64,000 nt of DNA from Draconibacterium aestuarii (GCA_026671195.1 JAPOHD010000065.1:62001-126000); one strand, 5' to 3'. Shown: positions 9,331-17,678, counted from the stretch's first letter. Translations and numbers: made by a program. The notes: generated by a model not told the origin, from the letters alone.

Positions 9331-9379
9331 ATGTTTAGGTAAAATTCCCGCATCTAAAACGGAAATATTACCCAAACAT
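9331..9379. repeat. Inverted repeat between gpx and ohrR
   Basis: ATGTTTAGGTAA (9331-9342) and TTACCCAAACAT (9368-9379) pair with one mismatch across a 25-base centre that can itself pair (CCCG/CGG). There is no T-run on the minus strand, so it is either an mRNA structure setting the gpx:ohrR ratio or a regulator site. Role unproven. Confidence 0.4.
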
Positions 9380-9386
9380 AAAACCT

Positions 9387-9869
9387 CTAGTTTAATACCT
9401 TTTCCAGGTACTTGTCTATTTTTTCAGGTTTAGTGGTTGGCGCAAACCGTTTTACGGGATTTCCTTCTGAGTCAATTAAAAATTTAGTAAAATTCCATTT
9501 TATTTTGCTTCCGAAAACACCACCCAGCTCGTTCTTCAGGTATTTGTAAATGGGGTGGGCTGTTTTGCCGTTTACATCTATTTTAGAAAACATCTGAAAA
9601 GTTACACCATAGTTTATCAGACATCCTTCCGAAATGGATTTTTCGTCGCCGGGTTCCTGATTCGCAAATTGGTTGCATGGAAATCCGAGAATTACCAAAC
9701 CTTTGTCTTTGTATTTTTTGTTGAGTGTCTCCAAACCTTCAAATTGCGGAGTTAACCCGCATTTGCTGGCGGTGTTTACTACCAAAACTGTTTTGCCTTT
9801 GTAGGCTTCCATGTTAATTTCTTTGCCTTGAAGACTCTGTGCTGAAAATTGATAAAAATTGTTTTTCAT
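9387..9869 (-). CDS. gpx: Glutathione peroxidase family thiol peroxidase
   Basis: 160-residue thioredoxin-fold peroxidase reducing hydroperoxides, in bacteria usually with thioredoxin as donor. The peroxidatic Cys37 is in [11 protein letters not shown] (the selenocysteine position in animal GPx). [14 protein letters not shown] brings Cys65 and Gln67, and [10 protein letters not shown] gives Trp125/Asn126, completing the catalytic tetrad. It is full length. It heads a probable operon with the OhrR-like gene 93 bp downstream, and its promoter is enclosed by repeated operator-like boxes. Confidence 0.93.
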   Translation of the reverse strand: MKNNFYQFSAQSLQGKEINMEAYKGKTVLVVNTASKCGLTPQFEGLETLNKKYKDKGLVILGFPCNQFANQEPGDEKSISEGCLINYGVTFQMFSKIDVNGKTAHPIYKYLKNELGGVFGSKIKWNFTKFLIDSEGNPVKRFAPTTKPEKIDKYLEKVLN

Positions 9870-9886
9870 TGTTTAAATCTTTAAAT

Positions 9887-9950
9887 GTCGTGTGCGTAAA
9901 TATCGTATGCGACACAAAAATAGTGATTTTTAAATAAGTCGCAAGCGATA
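9887..9950 (-). promoter_or_regulatory. gpx promoter with three repeated operator-like boxes
   Basis: On the minus strand a perfect TATTTTTG -7 box lies at 9922-9915. Around it are three related 12-13-mers, written on the plus strand: GTCGTGTGCGTA (9887-9898), TATCGTATGCGAC (9901-9913, inverted copy) and GTCGCAAGCGATA (9938-9950). The first two would cover the start site and leader, the third the -33 region, so a bound MarR/OhrR dimer would block RNA polymerase. The boxes are seen directly. Assigning them to the OhrR-like protein is inference from gene order. Confidence 0.6.
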
Positions 9951-10046
9951 TAAAGATGTTTTTACAATTTTTATTTGAATTGTGGAGATACTACCATAAA
10001 GTGTTAGCTGGTATTGGCAGAAGCTCAATAGTTGATTCCGGAGTTT

Positions 10047-10595
10047 TTATTCTGCAACGACATCGTTTTCGAGTTCACGAATTAAAAGCAATGCATCGTC
10101 GCGCAAGGCTTTGTAACGAATTTTCCAGAATACCAGTCCTATTGCAAATGCGATACCAAACACCGCCACAAAAACTATTTGCAAGCGTATCAGGTCGAAT
10201 CCCAATGATTCGTTTAAACTTAATCCAGCATCAATTAGTAATACTGCTACCAATGCCCAAATGGTTTTAAGCTGAAACGGTTTGTAGCGATGTGCTGCCT
10301 GTTTTAACATGAGCAGTGTAGGTTGCGAGTAATCCACAGTTGCATATTCTTTGTTAAAATGTCGAAACATAATTGCAAAAATGAGCATTGCCAGAAGAAA
10401 GCAAGTAATTCCTGCAATTTCTTTAATGGATTGGTTTTCGTATATGTGAATACCAATAAGAAGCCCGTAAATCGCGACTAAAACCCAATATACAATCTGA
10501 AAATTTTTTGAAAGCCGTGCATAACGTTCGTCTTCATTCTTTAGTCTGGCTGTAAGTGTGTTTAAGTTTACTGTATCTTGCTTATTCTGTTCCAT
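10047..10595 (-). CDS. Four-helix membrane protein, partner of the ECF sigma factor
   Basis: 182 residues with four predicted membrane helices (about 33-51, 58-77, 110-127 and 136-157) and a charged N-terminal cytoplasmic stretch of about 30 residues (TARLKNEDERYARLSK). The gene begins one base after the sigma factor stop, so translation is probably coupled. Position suggests an anti-sigma or stress-sensing role, but no zinc anti-sigma HxxxCxxC motif or FecR-like domain is visible, so this is inferred only from position. Confidence 0.6.
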   Translation of the reverse strand: MEQNKQDTVNLNTLTARLKNEDERYARLSKNFQIVYWVLVAIYGLLIGIHIYENQSIKEIAGITCFLLAMLIFAIMFRHFNKEYATVDYSQPTLLMLKQAAHRYKPFQLKTIWALVAVLLIDAGLSLNESLGFDLIRLQIVFVAVFGIAFAIGLVFWKIRYKALRDDALLLIRELENDVVAE

Positions 10596-10596
10596 G

Positions 10597-11100
10597 TTAT
10601 TCCTTCAATTTTGTTTTAAGTTGTGCTTTAATCCGGTGAATTTTCACTTTAACATTGCTCTCGGTAATTCCAATCACATTTGCAATTTCGTTCATACTCA
10701 GGCCTTCAAGTAGTAACGATATTAACGCTTTGTCGATAACCGAAAGCAGGTTTAATTCTTTTTGCAGATTTTCAAGTTGTTGTTCCTGTAGCTTTTTAGC
10801 CTCCAGACTTTCATCGTCGAGTAGTGAATTTAACAGGTAGTTGTTGGCAGGTACTATCATTTTCATTTGTTTGTACGCTTTGTCTGTGTAACTCAGCGAA
10901 GTGTTTATGGCTACCCTGTAAATCCATGTGTTAATCGATGAATCGCCACGAAAGCTATCCAGGCTTTTCCAGATGTTTACCAATATTTCCTGGAACATAT
11001 CTTCCTGGTCGTACGTGTTCGAATTGTAATAGCTGCAAATGCGTTTTATTCGCTCTTTATTATCTTCTACCAGACGGTTAAATTGTTCTTCTTTTTTCAA
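10597..11100 (-). CDS. ECF-type RNA polymerase sigma factor
   Basis: 167 residues. Region 2 is seen in YDQEDMFQEILVNIWKSL and FRGDSSINTWIYRVAINT (core binding and -10 recognition). Region 4 is IDKALISLLLEGLSMNEIAN followed by VIGITESNVKVKIHRIK (helix-turn-helix for the -35 element). Length and the absence of regions 1 and 3 are typical of extracytoplasmic-function sigma factors. It is immediately followed by a small membrane protein gene that may control its activity. Confidence 0.92.
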   Translation of the reverse strand: MKKEEQFNRLVEDNKERIKRICSYYNSNTYDQEDMFQEILVNIWKSLDSFRGDSSINTWIYRVAINTSLSYTDKAYKQMKMIVPANNYLLNSLLDDESLEAKKLQEQQLENLQKELNLLSVIDKALISLLLEGLSMNEIANVIGITESNVKVKIHRIKAQLKTKLKE

Positions 11101-11275
11101 TTTTTTGCTTTTGGTTTGCTACTTAGTTCTTCAAAAAAACGAATAGTTACATTTCAAACAGGCTTTTTTTTCGAATAAGTTTTGAATTGGACAAAATTTG
11201 TAACAACAAAGAACAAGGGCACAAAAGTCCTGAACTTTTATGGAGCAATAGAAAGGTGTGTAAAAGATAATCGGC

Positions 11276-13066
11276 CTAACTTTTTAAGCTGCGTGTAATT
11301 GCTTCCAAATAGGCCGTTAAAGGATACATTTTTTCGTCGTACCACAGCGATGCAAAGTACAACCCAATTGGAGCTGCTGTTAATCCGTTTGTTTTATTCG
11401 ACTGATCGAGCCAGTTTAATCCGAGTGTACATGCATCTTCAAAATTTTTAGATGAAAGTGCTGAAACCGAGAGGGCCGTTTCTTCCATGGTACCCGGAAT
11501 GTTTTTGTCGCCACCCCAGCTGCCATCATTATTTTGTACCTCAATCAGGAAATTTTCACCCCTACTGATTTGTGCTTTTATATTTTCCTTTAATTCTGAA
11601 TTGGCAGAAAGGCAGGGGAGCGAATCGTTCAAATAGGTAAGTACACGGGCGGTGCCGTACACCGGATTTTCATGTGTGCTAGTGTGTTGATTTCCGAACC
11701 AGAGCGGAAGCCACGAACCGTTTTTTTGTTGTTGTTTTTGAAGAAAAGCAGCGGCTTTTATAAGCGATCGGTTTATTTTCTTTTGCTGCGACAATGGAAT
11801 TTCAGCGATAAATATGTTCAGCACTTTTGCCAGCGCCAGAAAACAATGCCCGGTTAAATCGGAACAACTTTGGTCGAAAGGCAGCTTGCCCCAGCCTTTT
11901 GAAAAAGTAGGAAATCCACCATCTGTGTTTTGCAATTTTATTAGCCAGTTTGCACCGGCCAGTACTTCATCCTTAATTTCGTTTGGCGATTGAAGTTGCA
12001 ATAAGGCAAGAATAGCTCCCGGCGTATCGTCGGCATCGGGTACGGACCCCGAATAATTTGTCCAGCCCCAGCCTCCGGGCGAAGTGCCGTTAAAAGGATG
12101 AACGATTTTATTCTGAATGGTTTTTAAATGCTGTGTGAGCGTATTTTTTTGTTCGGTGTTTAAAACAGTGTCCTTTTTTGATCCCAGTGCTTTTATACTC
12201 AAGGTGGTTACCCAGGTTGAAAGATCAACATCGATGGGCCATCCACCGTCATCGCGCTGTGTTTGTTTTAAAAATTGAATTCCTTTTTTTACCACTTCCA
12301 AGTCTTTGTAGCCGGCATTAATCAGGCTCAAAGCCACAAATGCAGTCAATGGAATGGCTTCCAAAAACCCCCCGCTTTGTGGCATCGAGTTTTGTAATAT
12401 TTTTAAGGTTTTTCGTTCTGCACCCTTCCGAATCCATTGAGCAAATTTTCCCGACCGTTTCTTTTTGAAAATAACAATTCCAACCGCAATCAACGCAGGA
12501 ATTGCATAGCTGACCACGCTAAAATTCAACAAACGGTAAAATTTTTGGGGTAATAAAGCCAACTCAAAAGGCAGTTGCGGAATTTTTTTAAATCCGTTTT
12601 GGGTGGGAATTCCGCAAAGTGCCGACATGGTTAAAATGGGCACCGAAAATGTGTAATCTGTTTTATAGTGTGCCAGAATTGTTTTGGCTACCTGATCCGA
12701 GTTAATGTCGATGTCGTTTTTTTGGAGGTAATCAGCGATATTCGATTGAAGGTGTTTTAACGAACTATCCTGGTCGGAGTAGAGATTTAAAGCGGCATAA
12801 ACCAAAAGCGAGGTTGAAATGTTTCCTGGACTTTCAGGAGTGTCGCCAAAACTTCCATCTGCGTTGATATTGTCTTTCAGCCAGGTAAATCCTTTCCTGA
12901 TTTCAGCATGGTTTTCCTTTGCATCATAAAAATGTAGTGCGGCTACCGCCACCGAAACTCCCAGCGCACTCGACGACAATTGTCCGGTCCAGAAACCCTC
13001 ATCGTTGAGCTCGTTCAACAGAATTTCACTAAGCTCTTTAAATCGTATTTCAAGTTTCTTTTTCAT
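11276..13066 (-). CDS. Squalene-hopene-cyclase-like class II terpene cyclase
   Basis: 596 residues, near the usual 600-650 for triterpene cyclases. The protonating DxDD motif is present as DADDT (Asp344-Asp347). At least five QW-type repeats stabilise the two alpha/alpha barrels: about residues 60-74 (WLKDNINADGSFGD), 263-277 (FLKQTQRDDGGWP), 373-386 (WLIKLQNTDGGF), 440-453 (FLQKQQQKNGSW) and 505-518 (FLIEVQNNDGSW). Residues 166-199 (PFELALLPQKFY, then a hydrophobic stretch) match the membrane-facing channel segment of SHC. It is last in a five-gene operon with a polyprenyl synthase, so its substrate may be a product of that enzyme rather than squalene. No hpnCDE squalene genes are nearby. 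Confidence 0.82.
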   Translation of the reverse strand: MKKKLEIRFKELSEILLNELNDEGFWTGQLSSSALGVSVAVAALHFYDAKENHAEIRKGFTWLKDNINADGSFGDTPESPGNISTSLLVYAALNLYSDQDSSLKHLQSNIADYLQKNDIDINSDQVAKTILAHYKTDYTFSVPILTMSALCGIPTQNGFKKIPQLPFELALLPQKFYRLLNFSVVSYAIPALIAVGIVIFKKKRSGKFAQWIRKGAERKTLKILQNSMPQSGGFLEAIPLTAFVALSLINAGYKDLEVVKKGIQFLKQTQRDDGGWPIDVDLSTWVTTLSIKALGSKKDTVLNTEQKNTLTQHLKTIQNKIVHPFNGTSPGGWGWTNYSGSVPDADDTPGAILALLQLQSPNEIKDEVLAGANWLIKLQNTDGGFPTFSKGWGKLPFDQSCSDLTGHCFLALAKVLNIFIAEIPLSQQKKINRSLIKAAAFLQKQQQKNGSWLPLWFGNQHTSTHENPVYGTARVLTYLNDSLPCLSANSELKENIKAQISRGENFLIEVQNNDGSWGGDKNIPGTMEETALSVSALSSKNFEDACTLGLNWLDQSNKTNGLTAAPIGLYFASLWYDEKMYPLTAYLEAITRSLKS

Positions 13067-13121
13067 AAACTAACAACTACCAACTAAAGTCAAATATCCA
13101 ACACTCAGTAATTAATTCCCA

Positions 13122-13955
13122 TTATACTAGGCTTCCCAATGCCAGCAGGCCGTAAAAGGTGTATTCCAGGTCTTTGGTTTGGTCGCCATCGCCCGATAAA
13201 AAGGCTCCCATTTCATAATTCTCCTGAATAAAGTCCAAACAGCCGGGTGCGAGTATCCGCGAATCGTATCCGCATTCTTTTAACACAAATAAAGCCACAC
13301 CGGTTGATAAGGAGTCGCTGGTATTCACCGATTCAAAAGCTCTGAATCCACCACTTTGTTTGGTATATTTCATCAAATCGGTTTGCCTGTCAACTATTTC
13401 TAAACCAACTATTTTTCGGGCATAAACAAGTGCAGCTGCCAAACTGCAAGGGATATTTCCTTTGGGTTTATAGAAAAACAACCAGATACGCGCTAAAAAA
13501 TAATACAAGTTTTTGTTTTTTCCGGTGGCATCAACCACAAGCGATAAAAGAAAAAACTGATACGATAATTCGATCAGGCGTCCTTTTTTGAATACGGTTT
13601 TGTACAACTGAAAAACGGATTGTTTTTTTGCTTTTGGTTCCAGCTCCGATTGAATTAAAAGTCGCGCCAAATCTTCCACCGGACTTTTGCTTGTTGTTTT
13701 GGGCGATAAAAAAACGAATGTTTTCAGTTGATCAAGCGCCTCCTTTTGTTCGGTTGCCAAACTCAGCCAAAGTCCAAATAACGAATAATACAGGTCTGGA
13801 TTTCCGGCACGGTCTGTAAAACCACCACTTGTGTGTTGCTGGCTTTTTATAAATTCAACGATTTCATTTTGAACAGAAGGATCTAAAGCTAAGAAACCGG
13901 CACGTATAGTTTGCACCAGGCGCTGGTAAACAGGGATGTTTTCCCCTTTACTCAT
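13122..13955 (-). CDS. Small prenyltransferase/terpene cyclase-fold repeat protein
   Basis: About 277 residues. I use ATG 13955 (the longer frame begins with TTG at 13964). This start overlaps the end of the upstream gene by 8 bp, suggesting translational coupling. It has weak alpha/alpha-barrel repeats of the prenyltransferase/squalene cyclase type: FIKSQQHTSGGFTDRAGNPD near residue 37 and DLMKYTKQSGGFRAFESVNT near residue 195, with YSLFGLWLSLA and YTFYGLLALGSL as the paired helices. It is half the size of a class II cyclase, the size of one barrel, and I see neither DxDD nor the Asp-Cys-His zinc set of protein prenyltransferase beta subunits. It may be a non-catalytic partner of the larger cyclase. 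Function unknown. Confidence 0.68.
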   Translation of the reverse strand: MSKGENIPVYQRLVQTIRAGFLALDPSVQNEIVEFIKSQQHTSGGFTDRAGNPDLYYSLFGLWLSLATEQKEALDQLKTFVFLSPKTTSKSPVEDLARLLIQSELEPKAKKQSVFQLYKTVFKKGRLIELSYQFFLLSLVVDATGKNKNLYYFLARIWLFFYKPKGNIPCSLAAALVYARKIVGLEIVDRQTDLMKYTKQSGGFRAFESVNTSDSLSTGVALFVLKECGYDSRILAPGCLDFIQENYEMGAFLSGDGDQTKDLEYTFYGLLALGSLV

Positions 13956-15510
13956 TGGTGCCAATTGGTTTAAAAATTTTACCCAAAATACCGTATAAAC
14001 TCAAGCGCAGTTTTGCATTTTTTAGTTTGTCCAGCTCGGCATAACACTGTTGCACATGGTTGTTCAGAATTGCTTCCGCTTGTGTATGCAAATTGTGCGT
14101 CAGAATTTGCTTCCTGAAATTAAAAACAGAACGAAAGGTTTCTTCCGTTGCCTGACCGTTGAGCATGGCAGTTAAAAACGGGAAATCAGCAATTTTTTCA
14201 TTCTGATTTTCTTCTCTGAATTCGTTCAGATCATCGCGAATCTGGTATGAAATTCCAAACAGATCAGAAAAGTGTTTTAAAATTTGCAGCTCCGATTCTT
14301 CAGCCTCGCCTAAAATGGCACCCAGTAGAAGTGCCACTTTAATTGCTTCTCCGGTTTTGTGTTTAAATATCTGCAAGGTTTCGTCAATATTCGGTTTGTT
14401 TTGTCCCAAATGAAATTGAATGTCGGCACCTTGTCCTTGTGTTAGTTTTACATGCGATTCCGAGATTTGCTGCAATCCTTTTACCATTAAATTTCCTTTT
14501 ACAGGAAGCTCCGATAAAAGTTTATAGCCTTTCCCGATTAAATAATCGCCGGCGTTTATGGCTTGCGGAATGCCGTATTTTTTATGAGCTGTTTCGGTGT
14601 TGTAACGAAAATCAGCATTGTCTTCGATGTCGTCGTGAATTAAAGAGGCTTTGTGAAAACACTCGATAATCAGCGAAAGCGGATAAAGAATTTCATCTTT
14701 TTCGGAGTTGGAATAGGCCTGGTAGGCCAAAGCAGCAATAAGTGGACGTATTCGCTGGCCTCCAATCTGCATAAATTCTTTGGCCACTTTTTCGGTTACT
14801 CCTTCGCCAGGGAAGTATTTTTCGATGGCTCCGTTGGTAAAAAAATCCTCAATTTTAGTCTTTAATCCCGATGTAGAAATGGGCTGATAAACCGGGTTTG
14901 GATTAAAATCTTTTACTTCATCCAAAAGCCATTTTATATCGATTTTGGTATTCTCGCAACCATCGTACATCAGCGGCAGGCCAATTACAGGCACAGCGGC
15001 ATTCGATACCGGCTCGAACGAACGTTGCAAAACGGGCATACAACTTACCCCAATTACGGCATCAATCGAGCCTTCTTCAACCAATCCAATGGCAACTGTT
15101 GTTCCTTCGGCTACCAAAGTGGCATAGCCAAGCTCTTCGGCTTTCAGCAAAATATCATCAATGGGGCAGGCTTTGCAACCCGCACAATTTAGCCCCAGTT
15201 CGTCGAAAACACCTTTGCAACTCGAATTGTCTTTTAAACACTGCGGCAACAACAATAAGCGGCGGTGAAACGGAGTTGCCTCCACCGTTTTTCGCCACGA
15301 TTCGTTACCCAGTAAAACAATCGTAAAATCGATGTATTCCTCCGAAATATCAAGGCGTTTAAGTAAGTCGATGGCCATCTGTTCCAAAACCTCAAAAGAA
15401 ACAGGAGGAAGCAATTCTGCACTTCCCGCCAGCAGACGTGTTTCTTTACGAAGTTTGTTTCGTAAAAACGATTCCTGAGGAACTTTTAATATTCGTTTCG
15501 ACTTGATCAT
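13948..15510 (-). CDS. DUF116 - trans-polyprenyl diphosphate synthase fusion
   Basis: 520 residues in two parts. Residues 1-200 are a DUF116-like domain rich in conserved Cys: Cys91, Cys98, and Cys109/112/115 in LNCAGCKACPID, probably a metal or Fe-S site. Residues 210-520 are a polyprenyl synthase: GGQRIRPLIAALAY (about 250), first Asp-rich motif DDIED at 293-297, GDYLIGKGY (321), KHKTGEAI (384) and second motif DDLNE at 426-430. The second motif ends in Glu instead of the usual Asp/Asn. Ala288/Ser289 sit at positions -5/-4 before the first motif with no bulky aromatic stop, so the product may be C20 or longer (inference). It starts 3 bp after the radical SAM gene. Confidence 0.85.
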   Translation of the reverse strand: MIKSKRILKVPQESFLRNKLRKETRLLAGSAELLPPVSFEVLEQMAIDLLKRLDISEEYIDFTIVLLGNESWRKTVEATPFHRRLLLLPQCLKDNSSCKGVFDELGLNCAGCKACPIDDILLKAEELGYATLVAEGTTVAIGLVEEGSIDAVIGVSCMPVLQRSFEPVSNAAVPVIGLPLMYDGCENTKIDIKWLLDEVKDFNPNPVYQPISTSGLKTKIEDFFTNGAIEKYFPGEGVTEKVAKEFMQIGGQRIRPLIAALAYQAYSNSEKDEILYPLSLIIECFHKASLIHDDIEDNADFRYNTETAHKKYGIPQAINAGDYLIGKGYKLLSELPVKGNLMVKGLQQISESHVKLTQGQGADIQFHLGQNKPNIDETLQIFKHKTGEAIKVALLLGAILGEAEESELQILKHFSDLFGISYQIRDDLNEFREENQNEKIADFPFLTAMLNGQATEETFRSVFNFRKQILTHNLHTQAEAILNNHVQQCYAELDKLKNAKLRLSLYGILGKIFKPIGTNE

Positions 15511-15513
15511 AGT

Positions 15514-16689
15514 TTATCCGTATGCGCCTAAACCAAAAAAGGCGTTCTTTTTTGCAAATCTGTACATCCAGCTTTTTTCGCGTATTTCTTTTGCCGATCC
15601 GTGGCTTGGAACCTTGGGCATAGCACTTAAACGTTCAGCTTCATTTCCTCGGCCCGAGGAGTCTTTGGCGCCGTGTTTGTTTACGTGGTTTACAATCCAC
15701 TGCGGATCGTCCATAACCACACAACCGGTTGTTTTTAAAGGAATTTCGGCTTTAAAGTCGGCCAGGAATTTTGAGTTTTTATAAATATCAGTCAAATCGC
15801 CGTCGGCTACATTGTTGGCAGCAAACTGAATTACCGGGCAGGGTTCAATGTCGCCCGAAGCATTAATGTGATGACTTAAACCCGAGGCAGCCGGACAAAG
15901 ACCTTTGCCGTTTTGATCCCAGTAAGCATCAACAATTACAATGTTGTATTTTGTGCGCGCTTCAACCAAAAAAGCCCGTAGTTTTTCAATCTCTTCTTTC
16001 GAAAGCGCCAGTTCAACCGTGGCATCTTTTCCAACGGGGCGGTAAATGTAGTACCATAAATACAGCACTCCTCTTTTAATCAGCGAGTTGATAAACTCTT
16101 CCGAAAAGGCCAGTTCCAGGTTCGATTTACAAACACTCATGGCAACTCCGGTAACCAAACCTGCCTGTGTTGAATTGTCGATTGCCTGTTGTGTTTTTTC
16201 GTATATATTGTTTCCACCGCGTCGCACATCTGCCACTTCCATATCGCCTTCGAAACTAATAAGTGGCGTAACATTTGCCAATGTACGAAGTTCGGAGGCA
16301 ACGCCTGGGCTAAGTAATGTGCCGTTTGTGAAAAGCTGGAAATAACAATCGGAATGTTTTCTGAAAACTTCAAAAAGAGGTTTGTACATCAGAGGTTCGC
16401 CACCCAGAATCCCAAAAAAATACGATCCTTTTTCTTTCGACTGTATAATTATTTTGTCCAGCATTTCCGGTTCCATCCGGGCATTTTTGGTTTTACCGGT
16501 AACCCAGCACCCCTGGCAATTCAGGTTGCAATCATCGGTGACCGAAATAAAATGAAATGCGGGGAAAAACTCGCCTTTTTTTAATCGTTTTTTAAAACGG
16601 GTGAGTCCAATGGCACCTTTAATACCCAGATTGTACACAAATTTGTACAAACATTTCTTATCTGTTTTTATGAGGAGCTGTTTGAGCAT
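15514..16689 (-). CDS. Radical SAM enzyme in terpenoid operon
   Basis: 391 residues. The [4Fe-4S]/SAM-binding triad is Cys54-Cys58-Cys61 in DDCNLNCQGCW, and the GGEP motif at 96-99 contacts the SAM amino group. A C-terminal segment, GLCPAASGLSHHINASGD followed by IEPCPVIQFAAN and a later TTGCVV, resembles an auxiliary (SPASM/twitch-like) cluster region. Substrate is unknown. It lies in a tight operon between a dicluster ferredoxin and an isoprenoid synthase, so modification of a terpenoid, as HpnH does for hopanoids, is a reasonable hypothesis, although this protein does not look like HpnH. Start abuts the stop of the upstream ferredoxin gene. Confidence 0.84.
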   Translation of the reverse strand: MLKQLLIKTDKKCLYKFVYNLGIKGAIGLTRFKKRLKKGEFFPAFHFISVTDDCNLNCQGCWVTGKTKNARMEPEMLDKIIIQSKEKGSYFFGILGGEPLMYKPLFEVFRKHSDCYFQLFTNGTLLSPGVASELRTLANVTPLISFEGDMEVADVRRGGNNIYEKTQQAIDNSTQAGLVTGVAMSVCKSNLELAFSEEFINSLIKRGVLYLWYYIYRPVGKDATVELALSKEEIEKLRAFLVEARTKYNIVIVDAYWDQNGKGLCPAASGLSHHINASGDIEPCPVIQFAANNVADGDLTDIYKNSKFLADFKAEIPLKTTGCVVMDDPQWIVNHVNKHGAKDSSGRGNEAERLSAMPKVPSHGSAKEIREKSWMYRFAKKNAFFGLGAYG

Positions 16690-17472
16690 CTATTTCTTTT
16701 CTAATCCTTTTTTAAATTCTTCAATGGCTTTTAATTTTTCTGCTTCGGCCTGCTGTACCACACCTTGTTTGAAAATGTTTCTCCGGGCATTGTTTCGTTC
16801 ATTTAATAAAACAAACAGGCCTTCTTTTTTTTCGGGTTTCGCAGGTTCTTCTTTACTCCCCGGTTCAGCTCCCGAAAGTACTGAGTTCTCGGGCAACCTT
16901 GGAAAAATAATGGCTGATGCCGGACAGGTTCTTCCACATGCCGGGCAATTGTTTTTGCACGACAAAGGATTAACAACCTCCAGGCTTTTTTTGTTGTATT
17001 TGTAAACCCCAAAAACACAAAAACGGGCACATTGACCGCACAAGGTGCATCGCGATTCATCAATTACCGGGTACCATGCCGGAACATCAAGACTACTTTT
17101 TAGTACTTCGTATTTTGTTTCTGAAGAATTTTCTAACGTCTTTTCCCTTAAGGTTTCTACAATGTTTTCAGTGGTTAATTCTCTGAAATTTAAAACCTCG
17201 TAATTGCCAAGTGTAATTTTATTCTGTTGAAATATGTTTTGAATGGCCCGCGGATAGCAGGCTACAATAAACTTTTTGTCGTATTCATTTTCAAACGAAT
17301 GCAGTACATCTTTCTCGTTAACTGAGAAAGCACAAATGTCATGAAGTTCGAAAACATCGACGTTTAATTCTTTAAACGATTCTGCAAGTGTGTTTTGCTT
17401 TTCGTTGGGAATAATACCGGCTCCGCAATTGCAATAAATCAGGCAATTCTGTTTTTTCATGACTGTTTTCAA
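16690..17472 (-). CDS. Ferredoxin-domain protein, first gene of the terpenoid operon
   Basis: 260 residues. An N-terminal domain (1-110) begins NCLIYCNCGAGI and resembles the Cys-containing alpha/beta domain of some Hdr/CoB-type electron-transfer proteins. A two-cluster ferredoxin domain follows: Cys142/145/148/152 (CTLCGQCARFC) and Cys172/176/179/183 (CKNNCPACGRTCP, an unusual CxxxC spacing). The C-terminal tail is charged, with probable coiled coil (about 205-260, ending EEFKKGLEKK). Probable electron donor to the radical SAM enzyme encoded directly downstream. Function is inferred from context. Confidence 0.76.
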   Translation of the reverse strand: MKTVMKKQNCLIYCNCGAGIIPNEKQNTLAESFKELNVDVFELHDICAFSVNEKDVLHSFENEYDKKFIVACYPRAIQNIFQQNKITLGNYEVLNFRELTTENIVETLREKTLENSSETKYEVLKSSLDVPAWYPVIDESRCTLCGQCARFCVFGVYKYNKKSLEVVNPLSCKNNCPACGRTCPASAIIFPRLPENSVLSGAEPGSKEEPAKPEKKEGLFVLLNERNNARRNIFKQGVVQQAEAEKLKAIEEFKKGLEKK

Positions 17473-17645
17473 TAAGAATAGCTAATTAACTAATTTTCCG
17501 TCTAATTGAGAAATGAATAAGAAGTATTGTAGTTTAAATGGCATGAAATGCAGGTTCAACAAAGTTTATAGCAAGAGATTTAGATATTGGTATTTTCGTT
17601 CACATTAATTATTAGATTTTAACAACTTGCTATTTATGTTAATTG

Positions 17646-17653
17646 TACATTTG
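17646..17653 (+). promoter_or_regulatory. -7 box of the exported protein gene
   Basis: TACATTTG matches TAnnTTTG and lies 25 bp before the ATG at 17679, in the divergent region facing the terpenoid operon. Confidence 0.42.
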
Positions 17654-17678
17654 AAGAATCAATTATTTCCGGAAAACT

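Noticed and set aside
9956-10270. Plus-strand open frame of 104 codons at 9956
   Set aside because: It overlaps the gpx operator region and the reverse of the sigma-linked membrane gene, has no plausible protein features, and is a shadow frame.
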